Shown here piece by piece: positions 27,480-40,230 of a DNA stretch of 64,000 nucleotides. Location of the stretch: NCBI GenBank assembly GCA_947462335.1, contig OX381719.1, forward strand, positions 66,442,808 to 66,506,807. The letters are read 5' to 3'. The translations under genes and the position numbers were made by a program. The stretch is from Harmothoe impar. Lineage: Eukaryota > Annelida > Polychaeta > Phyllodocida > Polynoidae. Numbering within the stretch: position 1 is the stretch's first letter; each line of letters begins with the position of its first letter. Below the pieces are notes generated by a model. That model was given only the letters and a program-made list of their open reading frames with translations, was not told the DNA's origin and searched no databases.

Positions 27480-27790
27480 TTTTACATGACGTCATGACGC
27501 TCTACATGACGTGTTACAAGACGTCATGACGCTCTACATGACGTCATGACGCTTTACAGGGGTGTTTTACATGACGTCACCATGCTTTACATGACGTGTT
27601 ACATGGCGTCATGACGCTTTACATGATGTCATGATGTTACTTCTACATGCGAACGTCATAATACTTTATATGACGTGTTACATGACGTCATAGTGCTTTA
27701 CATTACGTCATGATACTTTAAATGACGTCATGACGTGTTACATGACGTCATGGTGCTGTACATGACGTGTCATTTTCCTCACGTTCTACA
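27480..27790. repeat. CRE-palindrome-rich degenerate tandem repeat
   Basis: Irregular repeats of TTTACATGACGTCATGACGC-like units. TGACGTCA occurs repeatedly, with CATGACGTG variants between. Confidence 0.75.
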
Positions 27791-29409
27791 TGGACTTTAC
27801 ATGACATGACGTTCTCCATGACTTAACTGAGTTAACATGATGTTTTACATTGAATGGTATTTGACCTTCAGGTAAAACCATTTGAAACATCATTCAATGT
27901 TATCCCGGAGACCGATATCAGGACCTAACATGATGCCCATGTACTAGAGGTCAGGAAGGCAAATTGGGGACCTGAAAACTAGTTATTTTCTCTCTAATTC
28001 TTTAATATTGATGTTGTGAGAGAAGTATACAGAGTAGAGAGTAACCAAAGATACCACTGTAAAGCTCTCTTAATGCTGATCATGACTAGATTCACTTCTA
28101 TGTGGCTTAATATAGGTGGATGGTATATATCGGGATATATATCTGGATAAATATTACAAGAAGTTCCAATGAATGGTGTGTTCAATTTGGAGATATGGAC
28201 ATTGGAGACAACTTTTTGTTTATTTTGAGGTTGTTGCATTTTAGATGTTTAGAAGACACATTGGGGATTTATTATCTGTAAAAAATGTAAAATTCTGATG
28301 AAAAGAAAGTTTTCTACGACTTTTTGAAGTGAGAACTTGAAACTAAATAAATTAATTTTTATTCGTAATTCAAAACATTGGGACTTCTGCACTATCTGAT
28401 TACAATAAATGTAAAGGGTCCATATTAGAGAACCCCCTCTGGTCTGAAGGTGACTTGACAAATTCGTTTTTCAAATTGATTTTATATTATGCAAATTGCA
28501 CATGATTCAAATGATTACATATGAGGGTCTAAAAAGTATGATTTTGCTACGGCTATTTATGCCCATAGCATTCATAATGTGTTCCAATATATGAATAAAT
28601 GGAAAATTGAGGGAAATTACAGAAAATGTTAAATCTAGCACAATTTGGGCTGAAACGTTGACAAATGCCTTATTTTTGCGTTAATATGTGAATATTCCAT
28701 TTAATTCTATAGTTCTATATATATTATATTACCGTATATTATATTTTGTTAGTTTTCTTGAGTTGCTTAGAAGTCCTTTTAACAATTCCCTTGTTTCACA
28801 CCTCTAAAACACTGGATAGGCCCCAAGTCCCCTATTTACCTTCCTCACCTCTAGATACTCACCCCTCTGCCTCTAGGGTGGACACACACCTAATAGTTCT
28901 GGTATGTGTGTGTGTGGGGGGGGGGGGCTCCCCCTGTACCAGCACCACTCCTATACATTCATAGAAATCCGCCATTTTTCTCACTTGAAACCAGTAACAT
29001 CTTTACTACTTCCTTTATTCTCGGGGTCTTACACCCCAAATGGAATGGCTCAGTACAAGTGTAATATATGAACATTTGACTGTAAGCCAAATAATTATAA
29101 ACCTAAACAGTCTGATAGTACTAAGCTCCGGCCCGAGCGCTGATCATGGTCTCCCTTATATATGGATCCATATTTTGGTCCCTGATCATGCCTTAATTCT
29201 AAAACAAGTATGTACTAATAATAAAGAATAAAGACATAACCACTCACACACTAACTAACAGGAAAATGTCGTCACTTGAATAATATGTTGAGTAAAACCT
29301 GCATCTATAACGTGATGCAAACTGTGTGCCAGCATTTGTATGATATGAAACATAAGTGTATCTCAGACTTGCTGTAACCGACAAAATACAGGACTAGTTC
29401 CTGTCAGTT
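27791..29409. other. Host DNA, no gene recognised
   Basis: A/T-rich sequence without a recognisable gene or strong repeat structure. A G-run with adjacent (TG)n lies at about 28900-28927. Confidence 0.55.
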
Positions 29410-29455
29410 GCAGTTGAAATAAAAATCTTTGAATTGAATTGAATTGAATTGAAAC
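29410..29455 (+). repeat. Retroposon-like 3' tail (AATAAA + GAATT repeats)
   Basis: GTTGCAGTTGAAATAAAAATC followed by TTTGAATTGAATTGAATT: a short simple-repeat tail after a polyadenylation-like signal, as seen at the 3' end of some SINEs and LINEs. The body upstream was not delimited. Confidence 0.4.
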
Positions 29456-29549
29456 ATAAATGCCGCTATGCCTTCAGGAGGAATAAAAGAATTACTGCAG
29501 GTTCCTGCAGAATTCTCGCCGACACTTTATGGTATAGACTATACCAGTC

Positions 29550-30080
29550 TCTGCCCTCTGTCTGTCTGTCTGTCAGTCTGTCTGCCCTGTCTCTGTCTCA
29601 CTCCCAGTCTCTGACACTTTCTATCTTACTGTCCCTCGGGCTCTCTCCACCTGTCTCTGTCTGTCTACCTGCCTCAGACCCTCTATCTCTCAGTCTCTGT
29701 GGGTGTCTGTGTCTCTCCATCTCTGTCTGTCTGCCTCTGTCTGTCTCTGTTTGTCTCTGTTTGTCTCTGTCTCTCTCTGACCCTGTCTCTGTCTGTCTCT
29801 GTCTGTTTCTGTCTGTCTCTGTCTGTCTCTGTCTGTCTCTGTCTGTCTCTGTCTGTCTCTGTTTGTCTCTGTTTGTCTCTGTCTGTCTCTGTCTGTCTCT
29901 GTCTGTCTCTGTCTGTCTCTGTCTGTCTCTGTCTGTCTCTGTATGTCTCTGTCTGTCTCTGTTTGTCTCTGTCTGTCTCTGTCTGTCTCTGTCTGTCTCT
30001 GTCTGTCTCTGTCTGTCTCTGTCTGTCTCTGTCTGTCTCTGTATGTCTCTGTATGTCTCTGTCTGTCTCTGTCACTTGGC
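29550..30080. repeat. Minisatellite, 10-bp CTGTCTCTGT unit
   Basis: A nearly uninterrupted 10-bp repeat from about 29740, with TTTGT and TATGT variants, grading from (CTGT)n at the left. Open frames here are repeat artefacts. Confidence 0.9.
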
Positions 30081-30815
30081 CTCTGTCTCTCTGTCCGTCT
30101 ATGCCCCTCTCTTTGTCTCTGTCTCTCTATGTCTGTCTGTACGTCTGTCCTTCCATGTGTACGGCTACCATCCTTGGCTCACCTCTCCCACACCACGTCC
30201 CTGCTGCCAGCCCCGTGCTGCCCCCTGCAGGCTGCCTGCAGAACTAAGACACCACACACTGCTGACACCTAGTGGCTGCACACAGAACCGCCTTGCCAGC
30301 ATTAAGGTGGTTGCCTACCTTGGCACAAAGTAACTAGAAATCAATAAAACTGATACTAATAAGATCCAAATGTCATGTACTTTCCAGAGGTACAGAAAAG
30401 GGAAGGTCCTGAGTTTGACCTTAAAGAGTGACTGCATTCTGAGATGATGCTGTAGCCATTAAATTCTTATAGATCTATCAATCACCACATTATGACCATG
30501 AAATCACATCAGGTTCAACTCAAGATCTTGCTCACACAACTTAATGAAATGAAATTATGAATGGTTAAATTATGAATGTTTAATCTGTTGTTAAAAGATG
30601 ACCATTCCCTTAAAGTGGCATAATAACCAAGCGTATCCCACTCACAAGTCTAGTACTGTTCTAGTCTACTATATGGTTAAGTGTGAGTGGTGAGAATGCC
30701 CTTTTAACTGACTCCATGACTCACTGGAGGCGGTTACAGACTAAGGACTGAGACACCAGAGACACCCTGTGGGGGTAAAAGGAACTATGTGTATCATGTA
30801 GATGTCTTACCCAGC
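30081..30815. other. Host DNA between minisatellites
   Basis: No gene recognised. A CTCF-like ACACCTAGTGGCTGCAC lies near 30265-30281. Confidence 0.5.
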
Positions 30816-32325
30816 CATGCATCCTGCCGACCCTACAGGGCTGATACACTCCTGCATCATGCTGACCCTACAGGGCTGATACACTCCTGCATCATGCTGA
30901 CCCTACAGGGCTGATACACTCCTGCATCATGCTGACCCTACAGGGCTGATACACTCCTGGATCATGTCGACCCTACAGGGCTGATACACTCCTGCATCAT
31001 GCTGACCCTACAGGGCTGATACACTCCTGCATCATGCCGACCCTACAGGGCTGATACACTCCTGCATCATGCCAACCCTACAGAGCTGATACACTCCTGC
31101 ATCATGCTGACCCTACAGGGCTGATACACTCCTGCATCATGCTGACCCTACAGGGCTGATACACTCCTGCATCATGCCGACCCTACAGGGCTGATACACT
31201 CCTGGATCATGTCGACCCTACAGGGCTGATACACTCCTGCATTATGCTGACCCTACAGGGCTGATACACTCCTGCATCATGCTGACCCTACAGGGCTGAT
31301 ACACTCCTGCATCATGCCGACCCTACAGGGCTGATACACTCCTGGATCATGTCGACCCTACAGGGCTGATACACTCCTGCATCATGCTGACCCTACAGGG
31401 CTGATACACTCCTGCATCATGCCCTCCTGCATCATGCTGACCCTACAGGGCTGATACACTCCTGCATCATGCCGACCCTACAGGGCTGATACACTCCTGG
31501 ATCATGTCGACCCTACAGGTCTGATACACTCCCACATCCTGCTGACCCTACAGGGCTGATACACTCCTGCATCATGCTGACCCTACAGGGCTGATACACT
31601 CCTGCATCATGCCGACCCTACAGGGCTGATACACTCCTGCATCATGCCGACCCTACAGGGCTGATACACTCCTGCATCATGTCGACCCTACAGGGCTGAT
31701 ACACTCCTGCATCATGCCGACCCTACAGGGCTGATACACTCCTGCATCATGCTGACCCTACAGGGCTGATACACTCCTGCATCATGCTGACCCTACAGGG
31801 CTGATGCACTCCTGCATCATGCCGACCCTACAGGGTTGATGCACTCCTGCATCATGCTGACCCTACAAGGCTGATACACTCCTGCATCATGCAGACCCTA
31901 CAGGGCTGATGCACTCCTGCATCATGCCGACCCTACAGGGCTGATACACTCCTGGATCATGCCGACCCTACAGGGTTGATGCACTCCTGCATCATGCCGA
32001 CCCTACAGGGCTGATACACTCCTGCATCATGCCAACCCTACAGAGCTGATACACTCCAGCATCATGCTGACCCTACAGGGCTGATACACTCCTGCATCAT
32101 GCCAACCCTACAGGGCTGATACACTCCTGGATCATGTCGACCCTACAGGGCTGATACACTCCTGCAACATGCTGACCCTACAGGGCTGATACACTCCTGC
32201 ATCATGCCCTCCAGCATCATGCCAACCCTACAGGGCTGATACACTCCTGCATCATGCTGACCCTACAGGGCTGATACACTCCTGCATCATGCCAACCCTA
32301 CAGGGCTGATACACTCCAGCATCAT
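30816..32325. repeat. Minisatellite, 35-bp unit, about 43 copies
   Basis: The unit reads CTGATACACTCCTGCATCAT then GCTGACCCTACAGGG, with single-base variants (CCGACC, GTCGACC, GGATCATG) and two short interruptions (about 31421 and 32210). Copies are contiguous, so it is not a CRISPR array. Confidence 0.92.
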
Positions 32326-33411
32326 TTTTTTTAGGGGGCTAGATCATGTGAAGTCGGCCTTTGCATGTATTTTCCTATATTACATATGAAAATGGTCTAA
32401 AATAGTTTAAAAGAGCTTTGAAATGTCACATGCAGTGGAATACGGCTACACTGTATTCCATGGGGGGGGATTCCAATAGTGAAGCATCGTCTCATATTCA
32501 TCATGTTATCTACTAAGGACTACAGAAAAAATTGAGAAGTATCAAATGATCAATTTTATTTCTTCTATAATGTAAAACATGAGAGATGTCAACTAAATCT
32601 TTTGGAATTTTCTTTCAATCTAGAACCCAGACAATCTTCAAATAGGTGTCAATAAAACCACCCGGTTCCCCTAGTATATTTCCTATATAGTTGGTATCCA
32701 GCAAACTTGTTGGGGGGGGGGGGGGGTGACAGGGTCTGGCAGGTGAGTGGGGTATGTGGGAGGTAGTTATGTGAGGGGTTTGGAGGGCATTTGAAGTACT
32801 CGCCAAGCCGGGCCATGATTGACAGACCCTCTTAACATGATCACCAAATATACTAGTATAGAGTAAACCAATTGTCTAAATGACCCAATCATAAGTATTA
32901 TGATGTTATAGTCTAGGGACAGGTGAGAGCATCCTCTGATTCCTTCCATTTTTTAACATGATGTAACAACGTATTGGATGATATCACAAACCCAAAAGCA
33001 ACCAAAACCTTTAATGAATTCATAGAGTTTTGATATAATCAATTTTATCTAAAAAAATCAGTTACTTCTCTTAGCTGCAGTCACTTATTATAGGGATGGC
33101 TGGATATGACTTTGTCTTGACTGCATTTCTGGGTGATAACCTAAAAGTAACTGATAAATGTCACTCCCTAAGAGTTTTTTTTATAACAGTGTCTGTGAGG
33201 CACAGCTGCACCAATATATACTCTACTGCTGTGTGCACTGTGCACAGGGACTCACCTAGCGGATTCGTGAGTCCCTATTCATACCCCCACAGTATTGGCT
33301 GGCCGAACAGACCAGTAGTTCCGCCACTTGACACCAGGGGGCAGCCCTGGTACCATGCACTCTGAGAGAGAGGCTGACTGAGGATGTCTCTCTCTGACTG
33401 GGAGCCCAGTG
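32326..33411. other. Host DNA, no gene recognised
   Basis: A/T-rich, with G-runs near 32461 and 32711-32727. A CTCF-like CACCAGGGGGCAG lies at about 33332-33344. Confidence 0.5.
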
Positions 33412-34225
33412 AACAAGAAACGTCATTAGAACGTTTTGAAACGTTTGTACAGGGTTGGGAATAGAACCTTTCCCCTTTTTAAAACGTTATTTTAACATCA
33501 AAGTAACATTGGGAAAAAAACTCTAACTTCTGGATATATTAATTGCATAAAATATCATGGTATCATTCATGATATTAGAAGATAAATCACCATGTCATGC
33601 TAAAACCTAAGGAAACGTTAAAATAACGTTTTAAAACGTTTCACATTTTTCCAAATTATCTCACCAGAGGTCAGTTCAGTTGATAATGCTACTTTACTCC
33701 AGCTGGGGCGTTGTATCACTCAGAATCATGCTATACTTGTAGGACATAGACAAACATGCATTGGCACTAGCATTGGCATTCAAAATTATGATATCTTTAT
33801 GAAAATTTATGCTGTTTACTGATATATGCCTTGCCAATTACATAATTTAGGATGAGGACTATGTTATACACCTTGTTTGTAGAATACCAAATGCATATAT
33901 CGGTCCTGCTTTAGCATTCCCACATCATAATACTATAGACTACCAGACTTCTGGCTACTTTGAAATGAAAGGATATTCACATTAACCTCGCCATCACATG
34001 CATGATTAAGGGCTTTCAGAATGTTATTCTTACCACAATAACACGTTTATATGAAACATTATTTCAATGTGCTTTTTAAAACCTCGATGAAACCTTCTAA
34101 AAAAGTTATTTTAACATCAATAAAACGTTCTAAATAAATGTTATTTTAAAGTTATTTTGAGTTCACATTTTAACGTAATAAAAACGTTCAGAGATAAACG
34201 TTTGCAAACCTTCTGATGACATTTT
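33412..34225. repeat. Probable ~0.8-kb non-autonomous element with AACGTT-rich ends
   Basis: Both ends carry clusters of AACGTT-type palindromes in inverted arrangement (AACGTTTTGAAACGTTTG at the left, AAAACGTTCAGAGATAAACG at the right), with A/T-rich non-coding DNA between. Small fragments with similar AACGTT clusters occur near 37436 and 51788. Boundaries and type are uncertain. Confidence 0.4.
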
Positions 34226-34373
34226 TTAACACCCCCAGGAGGCCCCAGGGGTCAGACATTATGTCCCATGGCATGACGCCCAGGACCCTAGACCACAGCT
34301 GTCCCATGCTGCGTTACATGTTGTGTCATTGGTAAAACAATCTGACTGTGTACTCAATCTGACTAACACAGCT

Positions 34374-34445
34374 GGCTCGTTGGTCTAGGGGTATGATTCT
34401 CGCTTTGGGTGCGAGAGGTCCCGGGTTCAAATCCCGGACGAGCCC
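34374..34445 (+). tRNA. tRNA-Pro (anticodon TGG)
   Basis: A full cloverleaf can be drawn. Acceptor GGCTCGT pairs with ACGAGCC; the A box lies in the D-arm TTGGTCTAGGGGTATGA; the anticodon arm CTCGCTTTGGGTGCGAG has TGG in the loop; the T-arm CCGGGTTCAAATCCCGG contains a B box. Discriminator C; no intron; no genomic CCA. About 72 nt. This is a standard eukaryotic nuclear tRNA-Pro and the clearest host gene in the window. Confidence 0.95.
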
Positions 34446-34658
34446 TGTATGTTTTGTCCATGATTGTCTCACAGAAGGGTTTTGAACATCAACCAGTCAA
34501 TAAATATATATTGAATTAATTGTCCTCTATGTGTCTGACAAACTTTAAATAGATGTAGGGAATTACAAGAATCTCAAATGGAAATTTGTCTTCTGAGAGC
34601 CGACACTTACCTCACTGTAAGAAGGTCCTACACATTATTCAGTGGAGCTCTATTATAT

Positions 34659-34940
34659 AAGGCCAAAAAAAAAAAGTTTGTTTCCGGTCACCCGACCGGG
34701 TCTAGCAAAACAGGGCCGGGTCCCCCTCTTTTTTTCTCTTTTTCAAATTTTTCCCTACATACCAGTTTTTACGGTTTGTAAATCGGATAATTTTTAAGGA
34801 TTTTAGAGGAAAAACGCTAAAAATAGGCCTAAAATGAGAAATTTAAAAAAAAAATTAATGAAAAAAAAAAAAATCCGACCGGCCGGGTCTGGGTTGTCTG
34901 ACCATGTTACCGGAAACCAACCTTTTTTTTATTTGGCCTA
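34659..34940. repeat. Foldback element (MITE-like) with ~30-bp terminal inverted repeats
   Basis: The left end, AAGGCCAAAAAAAAAAAGTT then GTTTCCGGT, is mirrored at the right by ACCGGAAACCAACC, a T-run and ATTTGGCCT. Inner arms GACCGGGTCT and GACCGGCCGGGTCT also pair. Non-coding. Confidence 0.65.
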
Positions 34941-35139
34941 ATCAGTAGATATAGACAAATTCCAACCCCTATTCATACAGTCCTTCCATATTTCACTCGT
35001 GGGGGCTGTGGCCATATCCCATTAACCGCAGGCTTAGTAGGATATGCCCCAACCCCCACCCATAAAATATACGTCGGAGACAGTATTGATGTAGTTGGCA
35101 TTTGTGTTTATTCTTTATTAGGGGTGTAGATGGGGGGGG

Positions 35140-35245
35140 GTTCCCCATGTCGCATGTCGATTTTAAGAAAAGGCCATGTCGCATGTCCATGTCGTTTAAT
35201 AATCCCCATGTCGCATGTCGATGTTAAGAATTGATCATGTCCCCT
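35140..35245. repeat. CATGTCGCATGTCG-type dispersed repeat
   Basis: Several copies of CATGTCGCATGTCGATTTTA and AAGAAAAGGCCATGTCGC variants. Related blocks lie at about 36735-36790, 38335-38470, inside N4 at about 54832-54995, and inverted at about 60035-60060 and 60240-60290. Confidence 0.7.
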
Positions 35246-35345
35246 GGAAGGCGTTTCACCGTATCATACGGAGGGTCCGTATGTGCTTTTTTTGCATTTC
35301 AGTTCATTTTTGCGTTTCAGCTCAACATGTCCGCATCTTACGGAA

Positions 35346-35397
35346 AAAGATACGGCCGCTGTATGTACATACGGCCGGCCGTATGTACATACGGCCA
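35346..35397. repeat. Nested palindromes GGCCGTATGTACATACGGCC
   Basis: Two consecutive near-palindromes of about 20 bp centred on TGTACA form a larger inverted repeat around CGGCCGGCCG. Confidence 0.7.
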
Positions 35398-35574
35398 TAA
35401 TTACGTTTCAGCTCAACATACGGAGCACATAGAATCCGTATGTTTGGCATATTTGGAGCCCAGAATGCGGAGGGGTAGGGGGGGTGGTGGTATGTCAAAA
35501 ATCACATAAAATGGGTTGTATGTAGGGCCGTATGTTATAAATAGGGTCCGTATGTTGGTAGTGGAATATAAAAA

Positions 35575-35745
35575 TGGTGGACATAAAGAGTTGACATTAG
35601 GAGTTGGTAGTGGACGTGAGAAGATAGTAGTGGACGTGAGGAGATGGTAGTGGACATGAGAAGATAATAGTGGACGTGAGAATTTAGTAGTGGTGGTAAG
35701 GAGTTGGTAGTGGTGGTCAGGAGTTGGTAGTGGTGGTCAGGAGAT
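35575..35745. repeat. Minisatellite, ~20-bp AGTAGTGGACGTGAGAAGAT unit
   Basis: About eight degenerate copies; the last ones have GTGGTGGTCAGG in place of GTGGACGTGAGG. Confidence 0.8.
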
Positions 35746-36299
35746 TCACCTCTGGCGCCCAGCCAGCTCTGTACTCTGATAGCTATTGTCTACCACCGTT
35801 TTAACACAAGGAGCCTGTAGGCAGATTTTCAGCTCCGTAGGGCCATTATTTACCGAGTTATGGAAGAAAAGACTCTTTTTCATGTAATTTCTCCAAAAAT
35901 CCATATAATAAAAAAAAAATTTTTTTATCATGATGGTAGAAGTTTGACTTTACTTATCTATTCATTAAAACAATCCTAGAGCCATTTCTTTACATATATA
36001 TAATGCACTTTAAAAAGGGAGAAGGGGGGTTGGGGACTGTACTAGCTTACAGGATAATGGTTTAGGTCCACATGACCTCCTGCAATTGGCTTGCGATCTC
36101 CATTCCCTTATATATATATGAGAGGAGTTGAGGCCAGCATGACTTAGCCTCTAGGTGGCAGCACCAACACAGCCTGGAATAAGCAAGGTAGTAACACTTC
36201 TACGATGGCCTGTTGGGTTGATATCTTTTGCCTGTCGGGCTTACACAAGAGAGGTTTCTCCCCTGTGTGGATCCATGTTGGTATCTAAATGGTAGGAGC

Positions 36300-36490
36300 C
36301 ACCACTCTCCTGTCTCTTCCCCGCCTTTCTTATCTCTTCCCCGACCTCTCCTGTCTCTTCCCCGACCTTTCCTATCTCTTCCCCGACCTCTCCTGTCTCT
36401 TCCCCGACCTCTCCTGTTTCTTCACCAACCTTTCCTATCTCTTCCCCGACCTCTCCTGTCTCTTCCCCGACCTCTCCTGTCTCTTCCCTG
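36300..36490. repeat. Minisatellite, 21-bp unit
   Basis: About nine copies of CTCTTCCCCGACCTCTCCTG followed by T. Because the period is a multiple of three, open frames appear on both strands; they are not genes. Confidence 0.85.
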
Positions 36491-37766
36491 ACATTCCCAA
36501 ACATACAGACCCTATTTATACCCTTCCTGACCTACCTCCATATGTCTATTAATATTATGACGTCACAGAGGAAATTCCCTAGGGGTTCCCCGGAATGTAA
36601 ACCAAAAAAGTAGTTTAGATGTATTTTGTCCGCATCTTGTCCGCATCTTTGGGCCATATGTGTAACAATAGATCAACATACAGTGAAACGCCTTCCTGTC
36701 ACTAATTTTTCAAACCTCAAGTCACATGTCACTAATCCTCATGTCGCATGTCGATTTTAAGAAATGGCCATGTCGCCATGTCGAATTTAGCCATCCATAC
36801 CATTTTATTGGAAACCATTTAAAGGGGTATGCAGGGTCTATGCATACGGCACCTGGTGGCATAAAATGAAACTACCTAAAACCATGAATAAGACATGTCT
36901 CCCTGCTGTATATGTCTTAAGTCACCTTTATTAACCCTTTAAATGTCAGACTATGGCATTATTCACATTTTATCTCTGAGTTTTGCTAATACCAAAAATA
37001 TGCACTACTCTGTTATGACCAGTCTCGGTCGACTAGAAAATATTTGAATATGTCTCCAACTGTAGTAATTTATGAATAAATCACCATTATTTTGAATGTA
37101 AAGTGTACCTTATATGATCCCATGTAGGCCTAGGTTTTGATTACAAATTGTTGGCTTTCTCTTCTGTGTTATGTTCTACCACAGAGAGGCCTCCCGGTGC
37201 CGCCTCTGCTGCAGAGTGGTGTTCTACCACAGAGAGGCCTTCCATTAAATCTCTCCTCTGCTGCAGAATGGTGTTCTGCTACAGACCGTTAGTTCTGCCA
37301 CTTGACACCAGAGGGCCCCTGTGCATGCCCCGCGTCTTCCCGGGTCTACCACGTGGCTTGCAGGGATCCGTCCATGTCTTGTGAGACCATGTTGGCTTTA
37401 TTCAGATTTTACTTTCAATGCACCCAGTGAGGAAAAGACGTTATATAACGTTTCAGAACGTTTCTGTTTCTTTGTTTTCATTTTATCAATCCAGGAAGGG
37501 CCTTAGTGTTTTTTTTTAAATCCAACAGCTTTGGCGATATATAGCCCTGAGTATTATGATATTGTATATTACCTTATTTAGGGAATATGTTGAGATACTA
37601 TATCCTCCCATAATCTAGAATTATCTGCAATGTACACCGCTGGCCTTGTCTTTATTTTATTTTTGTGAGGAGTGATTTTATGAGCCCCACTCGTTTCTTA
37701 ATGTACCACATAAAGATCTGAATACGTATAGAATTGTCAAAATGTGTCAAAAAATATTGGGTGAAC
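36491..37766. other. Host DNA, no gene recognised
   Basis: Includes one CATGTCG block (about 36735-36790), a short duplication of GTTCTACCACAGAGAGGCCT (about 37171 and 37210) and a CTCF-like site at about 37304-37320. Confidence 0.5.
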
Positions 37767-37978
37767 TTAGCCCTTTAAGGACGGATGTCACTAAAATATG
37801 ACATTTGTTGTCTTGATGCACCAATGCAGCCCGGCGAGTAACTTGCCGGTGCTGCATTGGTGCATCATGCCAACCCTTCAGGAGTGTCTCAATACCATAG
37901 AGTCGGCATGATGCATGAATGCAGCATAAGGACCGAGGCATGATGCATTATTGCATTATGCCGTTCTCAAAGGGTTAA
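37767..37978. repeat. MITE-like foldback element, TTAA-associated (copy 1)
   Basis: The ends TTAGCCCTTTAAGGACGG and CCGTTCTCAAAGGGTTAA form imperfect inverted repeats with TTAA/TTAG at the edges. Inside, TGATGCACCAATGCAGC pairs with GCTGCATTGGTGCATCA to make a strong hairpin. A second, diverged copy is at 40231-40475. Confidence 0.7.
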
Positions 37979-38464
37979 TGAATGAATAACAAGAATTGCG
38001 GTTGTTGCCGCGTAAAAAATGCCTCAGGCATTTTTATATGCAATTGGCCGGTTTGTAGATCGTTATACAACATTTTATATGTCCCATATTGCATTTCTTG
38101 CATTCGAAGAAACATAATGTCTACATGGTTGGTATGTTTGAAGGGAACCCATTCAAGACACCAAAAAAGCAGGGCCAGGAAGGGGTTATCAGGGGGAAGG
38201 ATGATATTACTTCAAATATGGCATTTCCTATGAATTCCTTGGGTCCATGTTAGGGGGTAAGGAAATGTGTTAAAGGAAAAAGTTAGGTAACCTACTGTAC
38301 TCCAAATGAGGGATTTTTCTTTATGTCATTAAGCCCCATGTCACATGTCTATTTTAAGAAATGGCCACGTCACATGTCACTTAAATGGCCATGTCACATG
38401 TCGATTTTAAGAAATGACCATGTCGCCAAGTCGATTTTAAGAAATGACCATGTCGCCATGTCAA

Positions 38465-39800
38465 TTTTAGGGGTCTATACCCATAATCAACATTAGGACC
38501 ATGGAAATGTGCGTTGCTAGGCAGATAAACAATAAGAATAGCCGTTGCTAGGCAACCAGCTGTATTAGCAACAAACCGATAGAACCATTGAGTTCCTTGG
38601 GTCCATATTAGGGGGTAGGTATGATTATAATCAACGTCAGGACCATGGAAATGTGTGTTGCTAGGCAGATAAACAATAAGAATAGCTGTTGCTAGGCAAC
38701 CAGCTGTATTAGCAACAAACCAATAGAACCATTGAATTTTTTGGGTCCATATTAGGGGGGGTAGGTATGATTATTATCAACCTTAGGACCATGGAAATGT
38801 GTGTTGCTAGGCAGATAAACAATAAGAATAGCTGTTGCTAGGCAACCAGCTGCATTAGCAACAAATGCATAAAACCATTGAATTGCTTGGGTCCATATTA
38901 GGGGGGGTAGGTATGATTATAATCAACTTCAGGACCATGGAAATGTGTGTTGCTAGGCAGATAAACAATTAAAATAGCAGTTGCTAGGCAACCAGCTGTA
39001 TTAGCAACAAACCGATAGAACCATTGAATTCCTTGGGTCTATATTAGGGGGGTAGGTATGATCATAATCAACTTCAGGACCATGGAAATGTGTGTTGCTA
39101 GGCAGATAAACAATTAGAATAGCCGTTGCTAGGTAACCCGCTGTATAAGCAACAAATGGATAGAACCATTGAATTCCTTGGGTCCATATTAGGGGGGGTA
39201 GGTATGATTATAATCAACGTCAGGACCATGGAAATGTGTGTTGCTAGGCAGATAAACAATAAGAATAGCTGTTGCTAGGCAACCAGCTATATTAGCAACA
39301 AACCCATAGAACCATTGAATTCCTTGGGTCCATATTAGGGGGGGTAGGTATGATTATAATCAACGTCAGGACCATGGAAATGTGTGTTGCTAGGCAGATA
39401 AACAATTAGAATAGCTGTTGCTAGGCAACCAGCTGTATTAGCAACAAACCAATAGAACCATTGAATTTCTTGGGTCCATATTAGGGGGGGTAGGTATGAT
39501 CATAATCAACTTCAGGACCATGGATATGTGTGTTGCTAGGCAGATAAACAATTAGAATAGCTGTTGCTAGGCAACCAGCTGTATTAGCAACAAACCGATA
39601 GAACCATTGAATTCCTTGGGTCCATATTAGGGGGGGTAGGTATGATTATAATCAACCTTAGGACCATGGAAATGTGTGTTGCTAGGCAGATAAACAATTA
39701 GAATAGCTGTTGCTAGGCAACCAGCTGTATAAGCAACAAACCGGTAGAACTATTGAATTCCTTAGGTCCATATTAGGGGGGGTAGGTATGATTATGATCA
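38465..39800. repeat. Satellite, ~145-bp unit x 9, with an RFX-type palindrome per unit
   Basis: Units are recognised by GGACCATGGAAATGTGTGTT starting near 38496, 38641, 38787, 38931, 39077, 39223, 39369, 39515 and 39660. Each contains GTTGCTAGGCAACCAGCTG, which matches the RFX X-box palindrome, plus GTTGCTAGGCAGATAAACAA. Similarity between units is high by eye. Confidence 0.9.
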
Positions 39801-40230
39801 ACCTCAGGAACTATCAAAGGTTGATTTATATTATTGTTATCACATAGCATAAATTTGTGTTGTGACACCTTAATCCAAGATGGCGGCACAATCCAAGATG
39901 GCGGCGCCCGTTCTGACTTCTGGCAAAGTGCAAACATCATATACCTCGTTCTGGTGGTGCCTGGCGGCACCACCAGGTGGCTACGCCACCACTTCGGCAT
40001 AAAAAAATGAATGCACCTCTTCATAAACCTTTCATGCAAGTTAGTCAGTCAGCCATCAGGACTAAGTGTGGTAGATCTATCTGTACAGAGACCACATTGT
40101 GCTGAGCCTCATGACTTAGATCTGACTACGATGCGGCATGCCGCTACTCTATGCATGTCAGAGTAACTATGGGCGACACCCGGCATCTATTATCCAACCC
40201 TTACTCATTTGCCCGGAAAGGGGCTTTATG

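Noticed and set aside
29449..30333. 294-aa open frame rich in Leu, Ser, Cys and Val
   Set aside because: It is produced by the 10-bp CTGTCTCTGT repeat, which stays open in several frames. No domain and no promoter.
30816..32325. Regular repeats resembling a CRISPR array
   Set aside because: The 35-bp units are contiguous with no unique spacers, and the DNA is eukaryotic. It is a minisatellite.
36228..36552. Three overlapping 87-aa frames on both strands
   Set aside because: The 21-bp period keeps all frames open; simple repeat.
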